A stretch of 40,315 bases of DNA, from the NCBI GenBank assembly GCA_003194435.1, contig PQXC01000015.1, forward strand, positions 1 through 40,315. The letters run 5' to 3'. The notes under the pieces are model-generated. The model was not told the DNA's origin and searched no databases. It worked only from the letters and a program-made list of their open reading frames with translations. Made by a program: the position numbers and the translations under genes. This DNA comes from Candidatus Methanophagaceae archaeon (lineage in GTDB: Archaea > Halobacteriota > Syntropharchaeia > Alkanophagales > Methanospirareceae). Positions within the stretch are counted from its first letter, which is position 1. The number at the start of each line of letters is the position of its first letter. This document shows, piece by piece, positions 1 to 7,888 of this stretch.

Positions 1-89
1 TCATCATTTTAGCTCACTTTGTGCCTCCCAAAGTCTGGCATCGTTTAACAACAGCCATCAAAAAGCCTCCCCGAAATGAAATTTTTTAA

Positions 90-929
90 TCACAACCGAA
101 CGTGAATACCATTCTCCTTCAGATAGCGTTTGACATCCTGAACTGAGTATTCCTTATAGTGGAATATGGATGCCGCGAGTGCAGCGGAAGCGTCAGTATA
201 AGTGAAGACATCCTTTATGTGCGAGGGCGTGCCACACCCTCCAGATGCTATAACCGGTATATTCACACGCGCACAAACTGCCGCAGTCAATTCCAGGTCG
301 AACCCGTCCTTTGTCCCATCACGGTCCATACTGGTGAGTAGAATCTCACCCGCTCCTCTATCCTCCACTTCCTTCGACCATTTCAGTGCATCTATACCCG
401 TGAACCTCCTGCCGCCGTAAATTGAGCATTCAAACCAGCATTTACCCTCTCCTGTATCTATTATCTCCCTGCCCGCATCCATCGCCCTCTCCAATTCCTC
501 TTCACTACGCAGATACCGCCTCTTCGCATCTATCGCCACCACACACGCCTGCGAACCGAACCGTTCAGCGAGTTCATCCACCAGTTCAGGGTCTTTTAAC
601 GCAGCAGTGTTCACAGAGACCTTATCCGCACCCGCATTGAATACCCGTTTCGCATCCTCTATACTTCGTATACCACCACCAACAGTGAGCGGTATGAAGA
701 CCCTGCTCGCAACCTTCTCTATCACATTCGCCATCGTCTCTCGCCTTTCATGCGATGCCGTTATATCCAGGAACACGAGTTCATCAGCGCCCTGTTCATC
801 GTATTCCGCTGCAAGCTCCCAGGGTATACCCGCATACTTGATACGCTTGAATTCCACTCCCTTTACCACACGTCCACCCGGCACACCCAGGTCACAGTCC
901 AGACAGGGTATAATCCGCTTTGCCAACAT
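90..929 (-). CDS. hisF: Imidazole glycerol phosphate synthase, cyclase subunit HisF
   Basis: HisF makes imidazole glycerol phosphate and AICAR from PRFAR, using ammonia supplied by its glutaminase partner HisH; this is the fifth step of histidine synthesis, in the cytoplasm. The protein reads as a complete (beta/alpha)8 barrel of 279 residues. It has the N-terminal PCLDCD with catalytic Asp11, the second catalytic Asp134 in VAIDAKR, phosphate loops TVGGGIRS (82-89) and SGGCG, and the signature [10 protein letters not shown]. It is about 25 residues longer than typical HisF. The extra residues lie between AIDAKR and [10 protein letters not shown], a place where other methanogen-lineage HisF proteins, as I remember them, also carry an insertion. 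Start is ATG. It lies 15 bp downstream of mmp15 on the same strand and is probably cotranscribed with it. hisH is not in the window; hisI lies 17 kb away. Confidence 0.95.
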   Translation of the reverse strand: MLAKRIIPCLDCDLGVPGGRVVKGVEFKRIKYAGIPWELAAEYDEQGADELVFLDITASHERRETMANVIEKVASRVFIPLTVGGGIRSIEDAKRVFNAGADKVSVNTAALKDPELVDELAERFGSQACVVAIDAKRRYLRSEEELERAMDAGREIIDTGEGKCWFECSIYGGRRFTGIDALKWSKEVEDRGAGEILLTSMDRDGTKDGFDLELTAAVCARVNIPVIASGGCGTPSHIKDVFTYTDASAALAASIFHYKEYSVQDVKRYLKENGIHVRL

Positions 930-944
930 CAGTCTATCAACCTG

Positions 945-2198
945 CTATCTGAACGATGAAGAGAGCAATGCACCACCAATCGCACCTATATACTGCGGAT
1001 ATTTCGGCACTATCACATCAAATCCGAGCACATCATTCATCGCCTTTGGCACGCCAGCCACGAGAGAAGTCCCACCGACCTCTATCGCGGGCTGTCTCAG
1101 GTCTATCTCCTGTAACAACTGCTCCTTCACCTGCTCCACCACCGAATGACACGCAGCAGCCGCCACATCCTCGCGCCTCGCACCCATTGAAAGTGCGGAT
1201 ACAAGGTCCTGAATCCCGAACACGATACAATAGCTATCTGTCTTCACCTTGTGCGCATCACCTTCCAGTGCCAGCTTACCCATCTCCACAACGTCCACAC
1301 CCAGCCTTCGTGCCGTCATCTCCAGAAACCTACCTGATGCGCCTGCACATATCCCTCCCATTGTGAAATTATCAGGTATCCCATCTCTCGCGGTTATTAT
1401 CTTGTTGTCCATACCGCCAATATCAATGATCATCGCCTCACCCTTCTCTATACCCGCGAGATACATCGCCGCTTTTGAGTTCACCGTCAGTTCCTCCTGT
1501 ACCAGATCCGCCTTGAAGTGCTCTCCTAACGCGTGCCTCCCATACCCGGTCGTTCCAAGCGCTTCTATATCGCTCCTCTTCACTCCCGCGAGCTCAAGTG
1601 CCTTATTAAATACCTTCTCCGCTGTGTCTACAACTTCGCGTGTGGGCGACCACGTTGCACCAAGTACTTTGTTATCCAGCATTACCGCCGCTTTCGTGGT
1701 TGTAGAGCCCGAATCTATACCCGCTGTGAGCCCTTCCTGCTCCTTTCGCTCCAGTATCCACCGCCTCCTCACTATCGTTACCAGCGCTTCCATCCGCGTC
1801 AATAACTCGCCCGCTTTCGTTCGTTCTGTAAAAGGATACATAACCACTGGCAATTGCGTCCTATCCTGAATAATACGCCTTATCTCTGTCCTTATCACCG
1901 CTCCTCTTGGACACTTGTGACACCCGGCAACAAATACCGCATCGGCATCACACAAACCCTCCGCCACTGCATACCCCCTTGCTAATGCCACACTCAATCC
2001 ATAACTGTTCTTCATGTCATAGCCGAACTCTTCTGTCTTCGATGCCACATAGTCCAGGTCAACCTCGGGCACGAATATCTCGGCTCCTACTTCCTCAGCC
2101 GCACGCTCTATCTCATGCTGCACGTTACCGTAAATAGTGCCGCAGGAGACCTGTGCTATTTTTATCTTCTCCTTCCCTTCTTCCTCTATCTTGACCAT
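945..2198 (-). CDS. Methanogenesis marker protein 15 (BadF/BadG/HgdC-type activator ATPase)
   Basis: This belongs to the ATPase family that activates 2-hydroxyacyl-CoA dehydratases. Members with this extra N-terminal domain are called methanogenesis marker protein 15 and are restricted to organisms with methyl-coenzyme M reductase, where a role in activating that enzyme has been proposed. The first ~150 residues form a separate domain with conserved Cys (SCGTIYG, AGCHKCPRG). The actin-like ATPase part starts with the phosphate loop GIDSGSTTTKAAV and contains IIDIGGMDNK. It has the conserved Cys of GGICAGASGRF, which in the activator family helps hold a [4Fe-4S] cluster at the dimer interface, followed by CIVFGIQDLVSAL. 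The ATG start lies 43 bp after rps17. Its presence is the strongest single hint that the organism is a methanogen or ANME-type archaeon. Confidence 0.88.
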   Translation of the reverse strand: MVKIEEEGKEKIKIAQVSCGTIYGNVQHEIERAAEEVGAEIFVPEVDLDYVASKTEEFGYDMKNSYGLSVALARGYAVAEGLCDADAVFVAGCHKCPRGAVIRTEIRRIIQDRTQLPVVMYPFTERTKAGELLTRMEALVTIVRRRWILERKEQEGLTAGIDSGSTTTKAAVMLDNKVLGATWSPTREVVDTAEKVFNKALELAGVKRSDIEALGTTGYGRHALGEHFKADLVQEELTVNSKAAMYLAGIEKGEAMIIDIGGMDNKIITARDGIPDNFTMGGICAGASGRFLEMTARRLGVDVVEMGKLALEGDAHKVKTDSYCIVFGIQDLVSALSMGARREDVAAAACHSVVEQVKEQLLQEIDLRQPAIEVGGTSLVAGVPKAMNDVLGFDVIVPKYPQYIGAIGGALLSSSFR

Positions 2199-2241
2199 AA
2201 TACAATACTATACACTATACTGGATTAAACTAAATGTTTAT

Positions 2242-2577
2242 TTATTGAGGAACCAAAGATAGCTTCTCCACCACAACAAAACTCTTCGTCTTGCTCAATG
2301 GGCGACATTCCATAATCTTCACTACATCGCCTACCTTCGCAGCTATACATGGCGGATTATGTGCATGAATCTTTGACCTTCTCTTCTCATACCGCTCGTA
2401 TTTCCTTATCTTCTTCATATACGTCCGCTCTACCACAACTGTCTTCGCCGCCTTATCACTCACCACCACACCCTCTATTATCTGCCCCCGAACCGGTAAC
2501 TTACCATGAAAAGGGCAGTTAATATCATCACATTCACGGTCCGGCTCCTTAACATCTATTCCTATATCCCGCTTCAT
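2242..2577 (-). CDS. rps17: Small ribosomal subunit protein uS17
   Basis: Primary 16S rRNA-binding protein of the 30S subunit. The 111-residue protein carries the archaeal N-terminal extension with the CPFHGKL motif, then the OB-fold core. Recognisable segments are [24 protein letters not shown] and [33 protein letters not shown], given here as two broken stretches. Its ATG overlaps the TGA of rnp1 as ATGA, which implies translational coupling. It is the last ribosomal gene of the cluster here: the usual next genes (rpl14, rpl24, rps4e, rpl5) are missing and mmp15 follows. Confidence 0.96.
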   Translation of the reverse strand: MKRDIGIDVKEPDRECDDINCPFHGKLPVRGQIIEGVVVSDKAAKTVVVERTYMKKIRKYERYEKRRSKIHAHNPPCIAAKVGDVVKIMECRPLSKTKSFVVVEKLSLVPQ

Positions 2578-2849
2578 CTTTGCATACCCCTCTTTATCCT
2601 GTCCTCAGGTCTCGCCAGAAGCTTATCACCTCTTATCCTCGCTCGTGTACCATCTTCAAGGACGAATATGAACATATTCCCACTCTTCGGTATCCGCTTC
2701 TCCTCCCCCTGCTCCGTCTCTATTACAAAGGTGTTCCTCGTCTCATCCACAATCCTACCCCGCAGTCCTTCCATATCCCTGTTGCTACTCTCCTCTACTT
2801 CCATTATCAACCCAATCAATTCCTCCTGGGGCAAATCTCCAACTTTCAA
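2574..2849 (-). CDS. rnp1: Ribonuclease P protein component 1 (Rpp29/Pop4)
   Basis: Protein subunit of archaeal RNase P, which matures the 5' ends of tRNAs. The 91-residue product has the Sm-like barrel of the Rpp29 family, with [25 protein letters not shown] and [14 protein letters not shown] as landmarks. The start is TTG, inside a 13-bp tandem duplication that joins it to the eIF1 gene; the duplicated copy supplies a GTGAG ribosome-binding-like sequence just upstream. The stop overlaps the rps17 start. Its place between eIF1 and rps17 is the conserved archaeal order. Confidence 0.93.
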   Translation of the reverse strand: MKVGDLPQEELIGLIMEVEESSNRDMEGLRGRIVDETRNTFVIETEQGEEKRIPKSGNMFIFVLEDGTRARIRGDKLLARPEDRIKRGMQR

Positions 2850-2867
2850 CTCTCACTTTCAACTCTC
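2842..2867 (-). repeat. 13-bp tandem duplication at the aIF1/rnp1 junction
   Basis: GAGAGTTGAAAGT (minus strand) occurs twice in direct tandem. The first copy contains the aIF1 stop TGA, the second contains the rnp1 TTG start. Without the duplication the two would overlap as TTGA. Confidence 0.85.
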
Positions 2868-3164
2868 ATCCTCTAACCGATAGCCCATCTCACGCAGTAC
2901 CTTCTTCACCTCTGCTTTATGGTCGCCCTGTAGCTCCACACAGCCCTCTTTTACCGTACCACCGCATGCGCATCGTGACTTCAGCTCCTTTGATAGCCCC
3001 TTCAGGTCCACCTCCTTCGCGTCTATACCCTTTATCACTGTTGTTATCTTCCCGAACCTTCTCTTCACTGTCGTGACCTTAACCACCTGCTGTTCCTTCG
3101 CTATCTCCTTGCAGATGCATAAATCTATCGGTAAACCGCATTTATCACAGATCTGTGTACTCAT
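2859..3164 (-). CDS. Translation initiation factor aIF1 (SUI1 family)
   Basis: Archaeal homologue of eIF1/SUI1, which binds the 30S P-site region and enforces correct start-codon selection. The product is about 101 residues. It has a short Zn-binding-like N-terminus (CDKCGLPIDLCIC) and the SUI1 core with KRRFGKITTVIKGID, LSKELKSRCACGGTVKEG, the surface motif ELQGDH and the ending EMGYRLED. Two starts are possible. One is an ATG overlapping the rpl29 stop as ATGA at 3179. The other is the ATG at 3164, preceded by GAGAGG at good distance, and it gives the N-terminus usual for the family; I chose the latter. The gene lies inside the ribosomal operon between rpl29 and rnp1. Confidence 0.92.
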   Translation of the reverse strand: MSTQICDKCGLPIDLCICKEIAKEQQVVKVTTVKRRFGKITTVIKGIDAKEVDLKGLSKELKSRCACGGTVKEGCVELQGDHKAEVKKVLREMGYRLEDES

Positions 3165-3175
3165 TTTATCCTCTC

Positions 3176-3385
3176 TCATCTTATACCCTTCTTTATTTCA
3201 CTCTCTACTGTTTTTATCCTCGCTATTGTCCTCCTTATCTCCTTTATTCTACCAGGATTCTCAGATGCACCTCCGGTGGCTACCATCCCCCGCTCACGTA
3301 ATAAATCAGAGATCAGGCTCTCCAACTCCTCTCTCCTCTCCTTCTCGCTCATCTTCCTTATATCTTCAATTCTAAATATGCTCAT
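3176..3385 (-). CDS. rpl29: Large ribosomal subunit protein uL29
   Basis: Small 50S protein at the exit of the peptide tunnel. The 69 residues form the expected two-helix protein: IFRIEDIRKMSEKERREELE, then LISDLLRERGMVATGGASENPGR and IKEIRRTIARIKTVESE, with the archaeal GGASENPGRI loop between the helices. The ATG overlaps the rps3 TGA as ATGA. It is part of the minus-strand ribosomal operon. Confidence 0.95.
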   Translation of the reverse strand: MSIFRIEDIRKMSEKERREELESLISDLLRERGMVATGGASENPGRIKEIRRTIARIKTVESEIKKGIR

Positions 3386-4098
3386 TCCTCCTTATCTCCT
3401 CCACCCTCCTCTTCATACTCTTTATCTTTATCCTCTTCGTCTTCTTTAATAACCTCTTCTTCCTTGACTTCTTCCTTAACTTCTTCTTCCTTAACTTCCG
3501 GCTCTTCCTTCTTTATTATACGAAAGGCATCCGGTCGTTCAGCATCTGGTCTCACTATCCATACCTGCACACCTATAACACCCGATTTCACTCTGGCTAT
3601 TGCATAGCCACGATCCACCATCTCCTCTGCCACTTCACCACAGTGTTTTATATACCCTTCCACCATCTTCTCCGTTCGTCCTCTCGGTCCCTTCAACTTG
3701 CCTGACATCACTATCTCACAGCCGGATGTACCATTCTCCATTATCCGCTGCAACATAGACCTGCCAGCCCGTCTGAAATGCCAGCCTCGCTCTATCAATT
3801 TCGCCAGTCGGTTCGCCATCAATGTTGCACACAGGTCAGGTACCTCTATTGGCTGCACATCAAGTTGAGGATTGTCCAGTTCATGCCTCTTGCTCACCTC
3901 TTCCGTCAATTTCTTTATCCTCTTGCCATCTTTACCTATTATAATACCCGGCTTCTCGACTTTCACCGTTATCTGCGTGCCCATCGGTGTCCTCTTTATC
4001 TCCATTCCCCCATAGCCCGCTCTCTCTAATTCCTTCACAAAATACTCGTTCAGTCTTACCCTCTTTATCCCTTCCTTCACAAATAGTTTCTCTATCAC
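3382..4098 (-). CDS. rps3: Small ribosomal subunit protein uS3
   Basis: uS3 sits at the mRNA entry channel of the 30S subunit. The 238-residue product has the archaeal N-terminus, the KH domain with PGIIIGKDGKRIKKLTEEV, and the C-terminal domain with GRSMLQRIMENGTSGCEI, GKLKGPRGR and KSGVIGVQVWIVRPDA. After about residue 190 it continues into a repetitive acidic/lysine-rich tail made of EVKEEEVKEE-type units. Such charged tails are seen in other archaeal uS3 proteins but vary in length. The start is GTG, 5 bp after rpl22. The tail is low-complexity and probably disordered. Confidence 0.96.
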   Translation of the reverse strand: MIEKLFVKEGIKRVRLNEYFVKELERAGYGGMEIKRTPMGTQITVKVEKPGIIIGKDGKRIKKLTEEVSKRHELDNPQLDVQPIEVPDLCATLMANRLAKLIERGWHFRRAGRSMLQRIMENGTSGCEIVMSGKLKGPRGRTEKMVEGYIKHCGEVAEEMVDRGYAIARVKSGVIGVQVWIVRPDAERPDAFRIIKKEEPEVKEEEVKEEVKEEEVIKEDEEDKDKEYEEEGGGDKEE

Positions 4099-4103
4099 CT
4101 GTC

Positions 4104-4577
4104 TCAGCTCTCCTCCTCCTTTAATATCACTTCAACCGTGACAGTTTCGGTATTCTTCGGCGTTGCGCGACCAAATGCCCTTGGCATCACTCCCTCTATA
4201 ACCCTGCCTTTCTTCGTTGCTATATGCCATATCCGCATCTCATCAGGATCGAGCCCTTTGTATTCCGCATTTGCCCTCGCCTCCCTTATCAACCTCAATA
4301 TCGCTTCACTTGCCTTTACTGGATACCTGCCTGCATACCAGCCGTTGAGCCCTCTACGATGTGCTACCTTCTTCTTATGTCGCTTGAATGGTACAGGCAC
4401 TCGCCCTTCCAGTACAGCCTCCAGATACCGCTCCGCATCTCCCACTCTCATACCCTTCAACGCCCTGCAGATCTCATACGCATGCTTTGGTGAGATATGA
4501 AGCTCATAAGCCATTGCCCTCGCCGTTATATCAGCATCAACAACTTCGGAATCCACACAATATCTTACCCTGCCCAT
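4104..4577 (-). CDS. rpl22: Large ribosomal subunit protein uL22
   Basis: uL22 lines the peptide exit tunnel of the 50S subunit. The 157 residues match the archaeal family: ARAMAYELHISPKHAYEICRAL at the start, PFKRHKKKVAHRRGLNGWYAGRYPVKA in the middle (shown in pieces in the family alignment), and the tunnel hairpin region KGRVIEGVMPRAFGRATPKN followed by TVTVEVILKE. ATG start, 7 bp after rps19, with rps3 following after 5 bp. Confidence 0.96.
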   Translation of the reverse strand: MGRVRYCVDSEVVDADITARAMAYELHISPKHAYEICRALKGMRVGDAERYLEAVLEGRVPVPFKRHKKKVAHRRGLNGWYAGRYPVKASEAILRLIREARANAEYKGLDPDEMRIWHIATKKGRVIEGVMPRAFGRATPKNTETVTVEVILKEEES

Positions 4578-4584
4578 CTCTTCT

Positions 4585-4998
4585 CTACTTCAGTGGTACG
4601 TACTTCGAAGACCTCGTTGCTCCCACACCCGCAGCTCCATGCACCACCTTCTTTCGCGTCATTGCAAACTCGCCTAAGTAATGCCCTATCATCTCTGGTT
4701 TTATCTCCACGTAATCGAAGCCCTTACCATTGTGTATCCCTATCTTCTTCCCCACCATGCTCGGCAACACGATTGCATCCCTCAGGTGCGTTTTAACCTC
4801 TTCTCGCTGCTCTATCTTCTCCAGCAGTTTCTCCTCTTCTTCCCTTAATTTCCTCTTCAATTTCCTGCGCTGCCTCGCTGGCAATAACTTCGCTAACTCC
4901 TCCAGCTTCATCTTCTTCAGCTTCGCCACTGTATAACCCCGATATTTGAACTCTTCTTCTTTCTTCTTCAGTGTGCTCTTAGCCTTCTTCTTCGCCAT
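4585..4998 (-). CDS. rps19: Small ribosomal subunit protein uS19
   Basis: uS19 is a 30S head protein close to the A-site tRNA and subunit bridge. The protein has the archaeal N-terminus ([30 protein letters not shown]) and the conserved uS19 core [38 protein letters not shown] and [22 protein letters not shown] three codons upstream (5007) could also start it. I prefer the ATG at 4998, which gives the usual MAKK start and has GAGTGAT before it. Position between rpl2 and rpl22 is canonical. Confidence 0.95.
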   Translation of the reverse strand: MAKKKAKSTLKKKEEEFKYRGYTVAKLKKMKLEELAKLLPARQRRKLKRKLREEEEKLLEKIEQREEVKTHLRDAIVLPSMVGKKIGIHNGKGFDYVEIKPEMIGHYLGEFAMTRKKVVHGAAGVGATRSSKYVPLK

Positions 4999-5053
4999 CT
5001 CTATCACTCATTTATTCTTATTCTTCTTTTATTTATCTTTTTAAGGTATACAT

Positions 5054-5776
5054 TCATCGCCTGTGCCCTGTCCTCTTCGCTGCTATATTACCCACCTTCC
5101 TGCCTGGTGGTGCACCCCTGCCCGGTGTCTTTGACTTACCGATATGCTGATGTCCACCACCACCAAAAGGATGGTCAACTGGATTCATTGCTACACCCCT
5201 CACCCTCGGATATCGTGCAGCACGAGACTTCATCTTATGGTACTTCTTACCAGCTTTCACAAATGGCTTCTCCGTTCTACCACCTCCTGCTACTATGCCT
5301 ATGGTAGCCATGCAATCCCCGGAGAGCCATTTCTTCTTGCCACTGGGCATCACCACAAGAGTCCTGCCCGTCTCTGCCTCATGTGTCACCAGCGTTGCGT
5401 AATTGCCCGAAGCTCTCGCGAACTTACCACCATCACCTGGATTATTCTCTATATTACAAATTGCAATACCTTCAGGGATACAGCGTAATGGTAGAGTATT
5501 CCCTACTTTTATCGCCGCTGATTCTCCATAAGCGACCTCTTCTCCTTCTCCTATACCCTCTGGTACAATTATGAACCGCTCTTCGCCTCTATTTGTCCTT
5601 AATCGGGCAATTGGCGCACTCCTCGCAGGGTCATGCAGTATCTGAACGACTTTACCTGTTACTTGCTCATCACCGTCCACTCGTACATGCTCCAGATTAC
5701 CTCGATAGCGATGCGATGGCGCTCTGAATACCGGAGACCCTTTTCCTCTTCGCTGTGCTATTATTCTCTTCCCCAT
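5054..5776 (-). CDS. rpl2: Large ribosomal subunit protein uL2
   Basis: uL2 is one of the proteins nearest the peptidyl transferase centre. The 240-residue product contains MGKRIIAQRRGKGSPVFRAP, HDPARSAPIARL, ASGNYATLV, MPSGKKKW, the hallmark GVAMNPVDHPFGGG with the functionally important His, then GRGAPPGRKVGNIAAKRTG at the C-terminus. ATG start. Gene order between rpl23 and rps19 is canonical for archaea. Confidence 0.97.
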   Translation of the reverse strand: MGKRIIAQRRGKGSPVFRAPSHRYRGNLEHVRVDGDEQVTGKVVQILHDPARSAPIARLRTNRGEERFIIVPEGIGEGEEVAYGESAAIKVGNTLPLRCIPEGIAICNIENNPGDGGKFARASGNYATLVTHEAETGRTLVVMPSGKKKWLSGDCMATIGIVAGGGRTEKPFVKAGKKYHKMKSRAARYPRVRGVAMNPVDHPFGGGGHQHIGKSKTPGRGAPPGRKVGNIAAKRTGHRR

Positions 5777-5786
5777 TTCTCCTATT

Positions 5787-6041
5787 TCACAATATACCGA
5801 GCGATGTACCTATCTCTTTTGCCTTACCTTCTTCTTCAAATTCTATTATTGCCTTCTTCTTTCCTTTAAATGTTATCATCGTCCTCACATTCTTTACCGG
5901 TGTCTCAAATATCCGCTCCACTTCCTCCTTTATCGCACGCTTATCAGCTCTTATATCAACGATAAACTGGAGTTTGTTCTCTGAATCAATCATCGCTGTT
6001 GCTTTTTCCGTAGCCACAATATGCTCCAATTTCATCTCCAT
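5787..6041 (-). CDS. rpl23: Large ribosomal subunit protein uL23
   Basis: uL23 lies at the tunnel exit and docks the signal recognition particle and translocon. The short product carries VATEKATAMIDSENKLQFIV, DIRADKRAIKEEVERIF and TPVKNVRTMITFKGKKKA, the usual uL23 pattern. Several starts are open: TTG 6053, GTG 6050, ATG 6041 and ATG 6035. I chose ATG 6041, because GGTGATTGAG precedes it at a normal distance and it sits 1 bp past the rpl4 stop without overlap. Confidence 0.93.
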   Translation of the reverse strand: MEMKLEHIVATEKATAMIDSENKLQFIVDIRADKRAIKEEVERIFETPVKNVRTMITFKGKKKAIIEFEEEGKAKEIGTSLGIL

Positions 6042-6042
6042 C

Positions 6043-6834
6043 TCAATCACCAAGTTTCATTAACGACGATTCAGTCCAGACGGTCAACCTGCCGGGATGC
6101 GTTCCCGGGGCAAGTAATTCGACATTCAATGCATCTACATAGGATACATCCACACCTGGCAAATTCCTTGCACTCGTGGTTATCTTTATGTTACCCGGGT
6201 CTTCGACTTCATCGCCAGAAATAACGATTAATGCACTCTTCTTCGTCTTGTATCGCCTGCCACGCATCTTACCCTTTCCTGCTCTTATCTTACGCTCCCG
6301 CGCTCGAGCCAGGTCAGCCCCTATACCGATAGTCTGGAAGAACTCCTCTACCTCCGCAGTCCTCTCCAGCGTGACGAACGAGTTCTCAACCACAATCGGC
6401 AATACGACATCTTCACCGAACTTATGTCCCCTGCTTCGCACGAGTTCCGGGTTTATAGTGGCAGCTATGGCGGACCTTATTGCTTTACGCCTCTCCTTAT
6501 CGTTTATCTTACGCTTTAGTACTTTCTCAGTCTTTGGCGGATGTGCTCTCCTGCCACCAACAGCCTGTGGCGCTCTTGCTGCTCGCCTGCCGTTCTTTAT
6601 ACGGGGCACACGTGAGACACCTCTGCCCACACCCCAGCTCTCAGCTGAGGTCTTCCTGCCCGCGAGTGGACTCGTGCCTTTTGGCTGTAAGCGATGCGAT
6701 TGCATAGCCAGGACAGCCCTCTTTATCAGATCTGGACGATACTCTTCCCTGAATACCCCTGGCAGAGGGGTCTCCTTTATGAAATTACCCGATAAATCCA
6801 GTACTTTCACTCTCCTCTCTGCTTCTCCCATCAT
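6043..6834 (-). CDS. rpl4: Large ribosomal subunit protein uL4
   Basis: uL4 reaches into the peptide exit tunnel. The 263-residue protein matches the archaeal/eukaryotic form: [24 protein letters not shown], then [36 protein letters not shown] in family terms (tunnel loop), then [25 protein letters not shown] and [31 protein letters not shown] start, 12 bp after rpl3. Confidence 0.96.
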   Translation of the reverse strand: MMGEAERRVKVLDLSGNFIKETPLPGVFREEYRPDLIKRAVLAMQSHRLQPKGTSPLAGRKTSAESWGVGRGVSRVPRIKNGRRAARAPQAVGGRRAHPPKTEKVLKRKINDKERRKAIRSAIAATINPELVRSRGHKFGEDVVLPIVVENSFVTLERTAEVEEFFQTIGIGADLARARERKIRAGKGKMRGRRYKTKKSALIVISGDEVEDPGNIKITTSARNLPGVDVSYVDALNVELLAPGTHPGRLTVWTESSLMKLGD

Positions 6835-6846
6835 ATCTCATATCCA

Positions 6847-7839
6847 CTAATTACCCTGTTGCGACTCCCTACTTATATATGCAATCTCAGGTGCGGGCAA
6901 TTTTGGATGCGGGCGTATAGCGTGTGAGATTCGTATCAGCCTCTTTTTTGGACCGGGAACACTGCCTTTCACCAGAATATATCCGTTCCGCACCAATCCG
7001 TAATGCAGGAAACCACCTTTGGGTGTTATCTCCGCACCATCCGTTCCTATCTTTAATATCCGCTTGTTATACTCCGTGCGCTGTTGATAGCCCGTCTGTC
7101 CAAGTTGTGGTATCCTCCATCTCACACGTCGCGGTCGCCATCCACCGATACAGCCCACATGACGCCCTTTACCTGACTTCTTCGCCTTCGCGTTCTGTAT
7201 AGTTACACCCCACCGCTTTACGGGACCCTGTGTCCCCTTACCCTTCGTCACCGCTGTAACGTCCACGAAATCACCCTCTTTAAATACCTCCTCTACCCTT
7301 ATCTCCTTACCAAGAACTTTCCGCGCATATTCAATGTCCTCGTGCACGACGCCACTCATCTTCAACTCCATTAAATCGCCCCGCTTCTTCGGCACTCCAC
7401 TCACGAGCTCCGGAATAGTGGCGATTATCAGCCTCACACTCAGGCTCATCCCGTCTGTTTCATCTGCATTGATAATATCTGTTATCCTGTCCAGATCGCC
7501 ACCCTCACTACCGTCGCCACCTCCGCTTGCGCCTGCCCATACCTCTGTTAGCGCCTTCAGCCCATATACAGTGTCTTTATAAAGCCGGATACCTTCCACC
7601 TTCACCGGTGGCGTCTCTATTACCGTTACGGGAACAAATATCTCCATCCCCTTTGTGAGGCTATGTGGATAATTATCATTCAGAATAAGATGGGTCATAC
7701 CAGCTTTATAACCCACGAAGCCCTGCAGTTGCCTGCCTGGTACTACCTCATCCCTCTTTATCCGGCAGGTCTCACTCCTTGCCCTCTTCCGTGGCGAGAA
7801 AGCCAATGAACCCCTCCGCGGTCTATGCCTCTTTACCAT
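6847..7839 (-). CDS. rpl3: Large ribosomal subunit protein uL3
   Basis: uL3 helps organise the peptidyl transferase centre. The 330-residue archaeal-type product has HRPRRGSLAFSPRKRA, GFVGYKAGMTH, VTAVTKGKGTQGPVKRWG and the characteristic GCIGGWRPRRVRW, followed by QLGQTGYQQRTEYNKRI. A Gly/Asp-rich loop (GASGGGDGSEGGD) lies in the variable region around residue 120. It is the first gene of the ribosomal operon; a TATA box 30-38 bp upstream marks the promoter. Confidence 0.97.
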   Translation of the reverse strand: MVKRHRPRRGSLAFSPRKRARSETCRIKRDEVVPGRQLQGFVGYKAGMTHLILNDNYPHSLTKGMEIFVPVTVIETPPVKVEGIRLYKDTVYGLKALTEVWAGASGGGDGSEGGDLDRITDIINADETDGMSLSVRLIIATIPELVSGVPKKRGDLMELKMSGVVHEDIEYARKVLGKEIRVEEVFKEGDFVDVTAVTKGKGTQGPVKRWGVTIQNAKAKKSGKGRHVGCIGGWRPRRVRWRIPQLGQTGYQQRTEYNKRILKIGTDGAEITPKGGFLHYGLVRNGYILVKGSVPGPKKRLIRISHAIRPHPKLPAPEIAYISRESQQGN

Positions 7840-7867
7840 TTTATCTTAAAAGAATTGATGGGATAGG

Positions 7868-7878
7868 ATTATATAAAT
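7868..7878 (-). promoter_or_regulatory. TATA box of the ribosomal protein operon
   Basis: On the minus strand, ATTTATATAAT lies in the 49-bp gap between the end of tgtA and rpl3. Its centre is about 34 bp upstream of the rpl3 ATG. With the usual archaeal spacing of about 25 bp, transcription would start roughly 9 bp before the ATG, giving a very short leader. This makes rpl3 the likely head of the operon, independent of tgtA. Confidence 0.6.
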
Positions 7879-7888
7879 GCAAATGCTA

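Noticed and set aside
1-89. Left-edge sequence before hisF
   Set aside because: No start codon with a ribosome binding site, no RNA fold and no repeat was seen; too short to call.
1249-1869. Long plus-strand open frame of 206 codons
   Set aside because: It is antisense to the well-supported mmp15 gene, its translation is Ser/Pro-rich without motifs, and mmp15 codon bias explains the missing stops.
6176-6850. 224-codon plus-strand frame opposite rpl4
   Set aside because: It is a shadow of a highly conserved ribosomal protein gene.
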